A stretch of DNA of 9,603 nt from contig DATW01000059.1 in the NCBI GenBank assembly GCA_002504845.1, positions 1 through 9,603 of the forward strand, written 5' to 3'. Positions 1-5,560 of this stretch are shown one piece after another. The notes below the pieces were generated by a model. That model saw nothing but the letters and a program-made list of their open reading frames with translations, did no database searches and had not been told where the DNA came from. The position numbers and the translations under genes were made by a program. Positions within the stretch are counted from its first letter, which is position 1, and each line of letters begins with the position of its first letter. Source of the DNA: Euryarchaeota archaeon UBA250 (GTDB taxonomy: Archaea > Thermoplasmatota > Poseidoniia > Poseidoniales > Thalassarchaeaceae).

Positions 1-1598
1 GACAATTTTCCACTGGATACCGCTTCATTGAATTTAGCAGCTATACGCTTTCTGCCATCGCCATCTGCGTAGAGTATCCTAGCTTGACTTCCAACAACCA
101 TGCCATAGTCATCTGCATTACTAATCCATCTTAGGTTATCTAGAATCTGATTCAGTATCTCATCCGGTGCGTCGGACGATTGCTCTAAAAGAACCTGTTT
201 GGCTATTTCATCAGTGATTTTCAGATCTTCCCTCGATCCTGATGAGCATACCCACCTAAATGGGCCAAAACCGAAATCAAAGCACATGGGCCCCATTATG
301 TTCTCGACATATGAAGGGTATCTGAACGAGCCGTCTTCCCCAACATCTGCCCCTGCTCTAGATGCTTCTAACAAAAATGCGTTACCGTAGTCCCAGAATT
401 TCATTCCTTTTTCAGAGAGCCGGTTTATGGCGTCTCCATGGTCGATTAATGTCGATTTAACCATCTTTCTGAATTTTTTAGGGTCATCAGAGAGCATTTT
501 AGAAGCTTCACTGTGAGACATATTTCTTGGAGTGTAACCACCTAACCATGGATTGTGAAGACTGGTTTGGTCGCTGCATAAATCTGGAATAACATTCGAA
601 TCTTCGAGATGCTCCAGAAGATCAACTATGTTGCCAATATATCCAATTGAAATCGCTTCCCTATTGGCTATAGCTTCCTTAGCACGAGATATGACCCACT
701 CTAGATCATCACTCATTTCTGATAGCCAACCTTGTGAGTGCCTCTTCTCAACAGCATGTCGGTTAGTCTCTGCAATTATCCCCACTGCGCCAGTTATCAC
801 CGCAGCCTTTGCTTGAGCACCTGACATACCTCCTAGGCCAGAGGTTACGAAAAGGATGCCTTCCAATCCGCGCTCTTGATCTAGTCCGAGATGAAGTCTG
901 GCCGCATTCAGGAGGGTTATTGTCGTACCGTGTACGATTCCTTGGGGTCCGATATACATGTAGGATCCAGCTGTCATCTGACCGTACTGGGTAACACCGA
1001 TTGCATTGTGATACTCGTAATCCTCCTGGGTGGAGTGATTGGGAATCATCATTCCGTTTGTTATGATTGCTCTAGGCGAGTCTTTGTTTGAAGGGAATAG
1101 GCCCATTGGATGGCCCGAGTACATCACAAGAGTCTGATCTTCCGACATTATACTGAGGAGGCGCATCGATATGAGATACTGTGCCCAATTTTGGAATACT
1201 GAGCCATTACCGCCGTAGGTAACAAGCTCGTGAGGGTATTGTGCAACAGCGGGATCTAGGTTATTCTGTATCATCAGCATTATCGCTGCTGCAGACGGCG
1301 TTTTAGCCGGATACTCGCCTATAGGCCTCGCATGCATCGGATAATTCGGTCTAAATCTGTGCATGTACACATGGCCATATGTCCGAAGCTCTTGAGAAAA
1401 TTCCTCTGCAAGCTCCTCATGCCATGATTTTGGAAAGTATCTGAGTGCATTTTCTATAGCTAGGGAGAAGGAACCTCGATCGAGATTCATGGGGCGTGGT
1501 GGGGCATGGTCCACATTAGGGTCAATCTCTCGCTTTGGAGGGAGATGCTTCGGGATGCCTCCTCTAACGAGTTCCTTGAACGATTTTTCACCAGTCAT
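1..1598 (-). CDS. hutU: Urocanate hydratase (urocanase), long animal-type form, C-terminus cut off by the window edge
   Basis: This enzyme adds water to urocanate to give 4-imidazolone-5-propionate, the second step of histidine breakdown, using tightly bound NAD+ as electrophile in the cytoplasm. The reading frame is open from the ATG at 1598 to the left edge, giving 532 codons. Visible signatures are LVTYGGNG and VMYSGHP in the N-terminal part, the NAD-binding GLGGMSGAQAK from residue 254, and the IMGPMCFDFGFGPFRWVC block with Cys439 and Cys451. The bacterial catalytic Cys lies in the equivalent block, but I cannot say which Cys, if either, matches it. The N-terminal text and the YPSYVENIMG/RWVCSSG wording resemble the longer vertebrate-type urocanases (about 660-680 residues), so roughly 130 residues are probably missing. 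The start overlaps the cyclodeaminase stop by one base (TGATG). A GGAG lies 9 nt upstream, inside that gene. Family call is very secure. Confidence 0.96.
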   Translation of the reverse strand, partial: MTGEKSFKELVRGGIPKHLPPKREIDPNVDHAPPRPMNLDRGSFSLAIENALRYFPKSWHEELAEEFSQELRTYGHVYMHRFRPNYPMHARPIGEYPAKTPSAAAIMLMIQNNLDPAVAQYPHELVTYGGNGSVFQNWAQYLISMRLLSIMSEDQTLVMYSGHPMGLFPSNKDSPRAIITNGMMIPNHSTQEDYEYHNAIGVTQYGQMTAGSYMYIGPQGIVHGTTITLLNAARLHLGLDQERGLEGILFVTSGLGGMSGAQAKAAVITGAVGIIAETNRHAVEKRHSQGWLSEMSDDLEWVISRAKEAIANREAISIGYIGNIVDLLEHLEDSNVIPDLCSDQTSLHNPWLGGYTPRNMSHSEASKMLSDDPKKFRKMVKSTLIDHGDAINRLSEKGMKFWDYGNAFLLEASRAGADVGEDGSFRYPSYVENIMGPMCFDFGFGPFRWVCSSGSREDLKITDEIAKQVLLEQSSDAPDEILNQILDNLRWISNADDYGMVVGSQARILYADGDGRKRIAAKFNEAVSSGKL

Positions 1599-2188
1599 CA
1601 AGATTCGCTCCAATCCAATGTTATTGAGAGCATGTTTTGTATTTCATCCATCATCTCAGAAAGTTTCGACTCGATGGCCTGCCTTTTCTGATTCGATAAC
1701 TCTGGAAGATTAGCTGCAACATTGTGAGCCCCAATAATCGAAGCAGTTGCTAAGAGATGCTTAGAAGCCATCAAATCGCTGTGGGCATTTCTATTGTGAT
1801 TGCCACTTAACTCGATATGAAGAAGAGCGACCTCGTGAACCTTCGAAACGAGTTCGAGGGGGACCTCAGCAGCAAATAATGATGCAGACTCTATCGCACC
1901 TCTTCGCTCGGGATCTTCTTTATCCAAACGATATGCATCCACTACGGCATCATACGCCTTGCAATCTTCACTGTAGCCGTTGATTGAAATATCTTCGAAT
2001 CCCATGGTTCTGGATATTATGGATTCCGAAGATGCATGTCCGTCAGACCACTTCTTCGATTTGAGTGTTAGATTCGAAACCATTCTCAGGAGACCCGTCC
2101 CCTGACCCCAAACGAGCCACCCAACAGCACCGCCCCCAGGGGTAGGCTGTCCATTTGAGATGCTAGAAAGAGTCTCTTTAATGTCCAT
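1598..2188 (-). CDS. fchA: Formimidoyltetrahydrofolate cyclodeaminase (stand-alone)
   Basis: The predicted reaction converts 5-formimino-THF to 5,10-methenyl-THF and ammonia, which recovers the one-carbon unit of histidine for folate metabolism. The 196-residue protein spans the whole FTCD_C domain, close to the usual length of about 200. Family markers are TPGGGAV at residues 16-22, a hydrophobic helix ending in VSNLT, the AYD..V.AYRL block around residues 79-87 followed by ER..AI, FAAEVPLELV at about 105-114, and N.NAHSDL followed by GAHNVAANL near the C-terminus. The stretch after TPGGG contains two Trp and a Gly where the family usually has small Ala/Gly residues, which is mildly odd. The ATG abuts the TAA of the formiminotransferase with no spacer, and GGTGA lies a few bases upstream inside that gene. 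In animals the two activities are fused in the same order; here they are separate proteins. Confidence 0.93.
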   Translation of the reverse strand: MDIKETLSSISNGQPTPGGGAVGWLVWGQGTGLLRMVSNLTLKSKKWSDGHASSESIISRTMGFEDISINGYSEDCKAYDAVVDAYRLDKEDPERRGAIESASLFAAEVPLELVSKVHEVALLHIELSGNHNRNAHSDLMASKHLLATASIIGAHNVAANLPELSNQKRQAIESKLSEMMDEIQNMLSITLDWSES

Positions 2189-3220
2189 TTATTCACCTTC
2201 TTCCATATCTCTTAATGCCCATTCAATTATTCTCGATTCTGGATCGAATTTTTCAAGAGTGCTGAGCCCTAATCCAAGCATTGCTTGCTCAACCAGAGTC
2301 TCCTCCGGGGCATTTTCACCGTAATACCAACGACCTGCTTTGAGCATGCTTTGGAGGGGTACGAGTCCGACTATCTCGCTTCCATTTACTTTTGCACCAA
2401 GTGCCTGCGCTAGAGCCCGAACAGCTTCATAGGCTACGTGAATATCTGTTTTATCGGGATTCGAGAGATTCATGGATACCTGCGATATTCCATGTGATTC
2501 AAGCTTCACACCCATCCCTTGAACTGATTCAAGCATCCCCTCGACCCTTATTCTCTGACCAGATTCTGACTTGATGAGGAATCCGGACGTTCTGAGGACT
2601 TTTCCAACTGTAGCTGAAACTTGTGGTTCGGACTCTTCGATATTTACGTTGTAGGCTATCAGGATCGGACGTACTCCAATGGCCATAGCGCCGAATCTAT
2701 CACAACCTTCATCCCACTCTCCAGGCCAACTATCGGGCATTCTAGTCTCTTCGTTTTTCCACTCTCCTCCTGAAAATCTCTCCTTGAGTCCCTCATATCC
2801 GCCTCTCCGTAAATCGGGTAATCTTGACCTAGAAGGATGACTGGCGTATGATCCGTATTTGAACATCGATACTTCCCCCATTAGTTCTGTGAAGCAGGCT
2901 TCAGCGACAGAGGAAGCATCTTCTTCGGTTGATTCGCCAAGCGGTATGAATGGGAGCACGTCCACTGCACCCATTCGGGGATGACCTCCTTTGTGCTGCC
3001 TCATATCAATCAGTGAATGGGCTCTTCTGACGAGAGCTATGCTGGAAGAAATGACCTGTTCAGGATCCCCAGCATAGGTTATCACAGTCCTGTTGTAATC
3101 CTCATCAGGCTCAACACCAAGTACTCTTGATCCTCCATCTTCAACTGAAGAGACTATTGCTTGAATTATCGAATGGTCTCTTCCTTCGCTTATATTGGGC
3201 ACAGCCTCTATCAGAGTCAT
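2189..3220 (-). CDS. ftcD: Glutamate formiminotransferase
   Basis: The enzyme moves the formimino group of N-formimino-L-glutamate to tetrahydrofolate, releasing glutamate, the last step of the THF-dependent histidine route. The 343-residue product matches the N-terminal half of animal FTCD. It has VPNISEGR at residues 7-14, DYNRTVIT at 41-48 and HPRMGAVDVLPFIPL from His80, which aligns with the catalytic His of the porcine enzyme (His82). The RRGGYEGL block at 138-145 and IGVRPILIAYNVNIE at 181-195 follow, opening the C-terminal subdomain. The start is supported by a GAGGT ribosome-binding site 7 nt upstream that overlaps the PAN stop codon. The gene sits 10 nt after PAN and 0 nt before the cyclodeaminase. 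A folate-dependent transferase implies that the organism uses tetrahydrofolate rather than only tetrahydromethanopterin as a C1 carrier; that is inference from family knowledge. Confidence 0.95.
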   Translation of the reverse strand: MTLIEAVPNISEGRDHSIIQAIVSSVEDGGSRVLGVEPDEDYNRTVITYAGDPEQVISSSIALVRRAHSLIDMRQHKGGHPRMGAVDVLPFIPLGESTEEDASSVAEACFTELMGEVSMFKYGSYASHPSRSRLPDLRRGGYEGLKERFSGGEWKNEETRMPDSWPGEWDEGCDRFGAMAIGVRPILIAYNVNIEESEPQVSATVGKVLRTSGFLIKSESGQRIRVEGMLESVQGMGVKLESHGISQVSMNLSNPDKTDIHVAYEAVRALAQALGAKVNGSEIVGLVPLQSMLKAGRWYYGENAPEETLVEQAMLGLGLSTLEKFDPESRIIEWALRDMEEGE

Positions 3221-3227
3221 TTTCCTG

Positions 3228-3232
3228 ACCTC
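3228..3232 (-). promoter_or_regulatory. Ribosome-binding site of ftcD, overlapping the PAN stop codon
   Basis: The minus strand reads GAGGT seven bases before the ftcD ATG, and its GA are the last two bases of the PAN TGA stop. It matches the archaeal 16S anti-Shine-Dalgarno. This fixes the ftcD start and suggests that PAN and ftcD translation are coupled on one mRNA. Confidence 0.7.
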
Positions 3233-4460
3233 ACTGATACAATGCCTCTGCTCCTTCAGTGGAGCGGGACCTTTCTGACAGTACTCTTCTGACCCCTTCC
3301 TCTAAGTCTTCCTTTGACATGCTGTTCTTATCTTCTGATATTGCATGCATACCAGCTTCTGTTACCACTGCCTTCAATTCTGCACCACTCATTCCTTCGC
3401 ATTTCTTCGCTAGCTTCCTCATGTCAACGGAATCATCAAGAGGGACATTCCTAGTATGAATTTCAAGAATCGATATCCTTCCTTCGAAATCAGGTACATC
3501 TATCCCAATTATTCTATCAAATCTTCCAGGGCGAAGCAAGGCTTTGTCGAGGAGTTCCATCCTGTTTGTAGCAGCGATTACCATCACTCCCTCGGAATCT
3601 GAGAACCCATCCATTTCAGCAAGAAGTTGCATCAGGGTCCTATGGACTTCGCGATCTCCTGAGGTTGTGGAGTCTAGTCTCTTACTACCAATTGCATCTA
3701 TTTCGTCAATGAATATCACAGAGGGAGCTTTCTCCCTTGCCATCGAAAAGATTTCACGAACAAGCCTTCCACCTTCTCCAATATATTTCTGAGCAAGCTC
3801 CGATCCGACTATGCCGAGAAATGTTGCGTTTGTTGAGTTCGCAAGAGCCTTGGCAAGCATGGTCTTTCCATTACCTGGAGGGCCTGAAAGAAGGACGCCT
3901 CTCGGAGGATCTATTCCAAATTTGGAGAATGCATCTGGATTGAGAAGGGGCATCTCAACGGCTTCTCGGATAGATTTTATTTGTTGGTCGAGACCCCCGA
4001 GCATGCTGAATTTTGTATCTGGTTTGTGAATTATCTCAGAAGCAGCGACCAAGGGATCCCAACCGTCATTTAGAATCTCGATTATGGATAGTGTGTCCTG
4101 ATTCAAAGTTACTCTTGATCCAGGGGAAAGGTCTGCATGGTTGATTCGAGGATTGTATGTTACCAAGAATACAGTTCCATTGGAGCTCTTGACAATTGCC
4201 CTGTCTTCGATAACATCCTGTACATGGCCCACGACTAGCGGCGGGGATTTTAGATGTCTGAGATCTTCCTCGAGTCTTCCGGCCCTCTTGGATACTTGTG
4301 TTATCTCGTTTTCCAGAAGAAGCTTCTCGGTGAGAAGGGTTTGCGTTCTGTCCGCAAGCATCTCAAAGTCACGTTTCAGTGAATCAATCTCTGAAGCGAT
4401 ATCTGCATCGCTATCAACGTCATCCTCAACATGTGAGGCGCCCGCCGCGTCGCTCGCCAT
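3231..4460 (-). CDS. pan: Proteasome-activating nucleotidase (PAN), AAA+ ATPase
   Basis: PAN forms a hexameric ring that binds, unfolds and feeds proteins into the archaeal 20S proteasome in the cytoplasm. The 409 residues, near the usual length of about 400-430, read in order: an acidic N-terminal tail (1-22), a coiled coil (about 24-72), an OB-type ring segment (about 74-130), and an AAA+ module. Walker A is GPPGNGKT at 193-200, the Ar-phi pore loop is KYIGEG with Tyr226, Walker B is VIFIDE at 248-253, and the second region of homology contains AATNR (sensor Asn299) and LLRPGRFDR with candidate arginine fingers Arg310 and Arg313. The chain ends in Leu-Tyr-Gln, a canonical HbYX tail that docks into 20S pockets and opens the gate. 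The Walker A has Asn where PANs usually have Thr. It is the first gene of the operon. No strong Shine-Dalgarno precedes its ATG, so leaderless translation is possible. Confidence 0.96.
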   Translation of the reverse strand: MASDAAGASHVEDDVDSDADIASEIDSLKRDFEMLADRTQTLLTEKLLLENEITQVSKRAGRLEEDLRHLKSPPLVVGHVQDVIEDRAIVKSSNGTVFLVTYNPRINHADLSPGSRVTLNQDTLSIIEILNDGWDPLVAASEIIHKPDTKFSMLGGLDQQIKSIREAVEMPLLNPDAFSKFGIDPPRGVLLSGPPGNGKTMLAKALANSTNATFLGIVGSELAQKYIGEGGRLVREIFSMAREKAPSVIFIDEIDAIGSKRLDSTTSGDREVHRTLMQLLAEMDGFSDSEGVMVIAATNRMELLDKALLRPGRFDRIIGIDVPDFEGRISILEIHTRNVPLDDSVDMRKLAKKCEGMSGAELKAVVTEAGMHAISEDKNSMSKEDLEEGVRRVLSERSRSTEGAEALYQ

Positions 4461-4536
4461 GAGGCTTCTTCTATACAGGCAGTTGAGAAGGCTTCGGCTG
4501 AGTCGAATTCATGACTGATTAGTAAAACCGGATAGT
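4461..4536. promoter_or_regulatory. Divergent intergenic region between PAN operon and MBF1-Tsr3 pair
   Basis: This 76-base gap is the only place where the promoters of both outward-facing transcription units can start close to their first genes. I see AT-richer patches (CTATAC near 4471, GATTAGTAAAA near 4517) but no convincing TATA box with a BRE at the distance expected for leaderless transcripts on either strand. A promoter inside the neighbouring coding sequence cannot be excluded. The assignment rests on gene orientation, not on a motif. Confidence 0.5.
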
Positions 4537-5019
4537 ATGGGCGTATGCGAACTATGCGGGAAAGAGAATACTGGAGTGTTCAACATACTAGTGTCGGGCG
4601 CACAAATATCCGCCTGTGCAACATGTAGTACTAAGAGGGGATTTTCCATTCCGTCCAGAGAAACAGACAGAGCAAGAACGTCGGTTAAATCACCAATTTC
4701 TAAGACTCGGAAAACCCGCCCAACATTCGAAGCTGCAAGTGATTTTCACATAAGAATAAGGAGAGCCAGGGAAGCAGGTGGAATGAGTGTCGAAGAGCTT
4801 GGGAGGAAGATGAATCTCCGCGTCCAGGACCTTCAGAAATACGAAGGCGGGAGCGTGCCTCCAGATGCAGTAGCGAAAAGACTCGAGAAGGCGCTAGGGA
4901 TCATGATACTGGAAGAAGTTGAAGCAAATGACGTCTCTCCAGTCGTAAAACGTTCGAATAAATCCGTCACTATAGCGGATATGCTAGATGATCTGATGAG
5001 GGATGCATCCAATGACTGA
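4537..5019 (+). CDS. mbf1: Multiprotein bridging factor 1 homologue (archaeal MBF1), zinc ribbon plus HTH
   Basis: The 160-residue protein has the standard archaeal MBF1 layout. A small N-terminal zinc ribbon carries Cys4, Cys7, Cys27 and Cys30 in two CxxC pairs. A basic, Ser/Thr-rich flexible linker follows (about 38-68), then a Cro/C1-type helix-turn-helix (about 70-124) with RRAREAGGMSVEELG, a recognition region around NLRVQDLQKYE and the stabilising LEKALGI helix. A tail ends in TIADMLDDLMRD. Eukaryotic MBF1 bridges TBP and activators, while archaeal homologues have been reported to associate with the 30S ribosomal subunit, so the role may be translational rather than transcriptional. The gene starts divergently from PAN and overlaps the next gene, whose ribosome-binding site lies within its last codons. 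No Shine-Dalgarno is evident before its own ATG. The identification is firm and the molecular role less so. Confidence 0.92.
   Translation: MGVCELCGKENTGVFNILVSGAQISACATCSTKRGFSIPSRETDRARTSVKSPISKTRKTRPTFEAASDFHIRIRRAREAGGMSVEELGRKMNLRVQDLQKYEGGSVPPDAVAKRLEKALGIMILEEVEANDVSPVVKRSNKSVTIADMLDDLMRDASND
4998..5002 (+). promoter_or_regulatory. Ribosome-binding site that selects the Tsr3 start
   Basis: GAGGG inside the end of mbf1 is directly next to the ATG at 5003, too close to serve it, but 9 bases before the in-frame ATG at 5012. The downstream ATG is therefore the better start. Confidence 0.55.
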
Positions 5020-5560
5020 TGTTAAGCAAATCAGAATTGAAGCCATACATCTCGATCAGGACGATCCCAAGAAATGTACTGCTAGGAAATTGGAGAAGCG
5101 TGGGCTCATACGGTGCAAGACAAGGTTATCCTCGGCTGCGAAGAAGGGGGTTCTACTAGATCCTCTCTCAGATACCCTACTGAGTCCGAGTGATGTGAAT
5201 TTAATTGAAGGCGGGGCTCTTGTTGCGTTGGATTGCTCATGGAAGAGGATTCATGAATCTATCAGGATTATATCTAAAACCACGAGGCTTGAATCTAGGA
5301 TACTCCCCATATTACTCGCAGGGAATCCAGTTAGCTGGGGCAAGAGAGGGCGAATGAGTACTGCCGAGGCTCTTTCCGCCTCGTTATACATTGTGGGCCA
5401 CAAAGATCAGGCCATTTCCCTATTGAGGCCGTTTAAGTTCAGCGATGCGTTTCTCGACTTGAACGGAGAACTGCTTGAAGCATACTCTTCTTGCAATAGT
5501 CAGGCTGAAGTCGAGGAAATGCAATGGCAGTTTTTCGATCGCCCATCATCTGACATTTGA
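5012..5560 (+). CDS. tsr3: Tsr3-family 16S rRNA aminocarboxypropyltransferase (formerly DUF367)
   Basis: Members transfer the 3-amino-3-carboxypropyl group of S-adenosylmethionine to a hypermodified uridine in helix 31 of small-subunit rRNA, a late step in subunit maturation. Numbered from 5012 the protein has 182 residues, normal for archaeal members. It shows the N-terminal DPKKCTARKL (18-27), the central LDCSWKRI (73-80) and the diagnostic RILPILLAGNPVSWGKRGRM followed by STAEALSASLYIVG (about 96-129). Near the C-terminus are FLDLNGELLEAY (147-158) and a Trp-containing end. The family consensus usually reads NPVNYG where this has NPVSWG, a conservative-looking change in the SAM-site loop. 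An alternative ATG at 5003 adds three residues but has no usable ribosome-binding site. The gene overlaps mbf1 by 8 bases and its 3' end overlaps metG by 15 bases on the opposite strand. Confidence 0.92.
   Translation: MTDVKQIRIEAIHLDQDDPKKCTARKLEKRGLIRCKTRLSSAAKKGVLLDPLSDTLLSPSDVNLIEGGALVALDCSWKRIHESIRIISKTTRLESRILPILLAGNPVSWGKRGRMSTAEALSASLYIVGHKDQAISLLRPFKFSDAFLDLNGELLEAYSSCNSQAEVEEMQWQFFDRPSSDI

Noticed and set aside
199..1713. Several 60-74 residue plus-strand frames opposite hutU and the cyclodeaminase
   Set aside because: All are antisense shadows of an enzyme whose frame reads through with family motifs.
4141..4518. 125-residue plus-strand open frame opposite the PAN N-terminus
   Set aside because: It lies wholly antisense to a well-supported gene, has a Ser/Arg/Leu-rich shadow composition, no recognisable motif, and runs through the divergent spacer.
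4471..4530. TATA-like patches in the PAN/MBF1 spacer
   Set aside because: Neither patch has a matching BRE or a sensible distance to the start codons, so no specific promoter is called.
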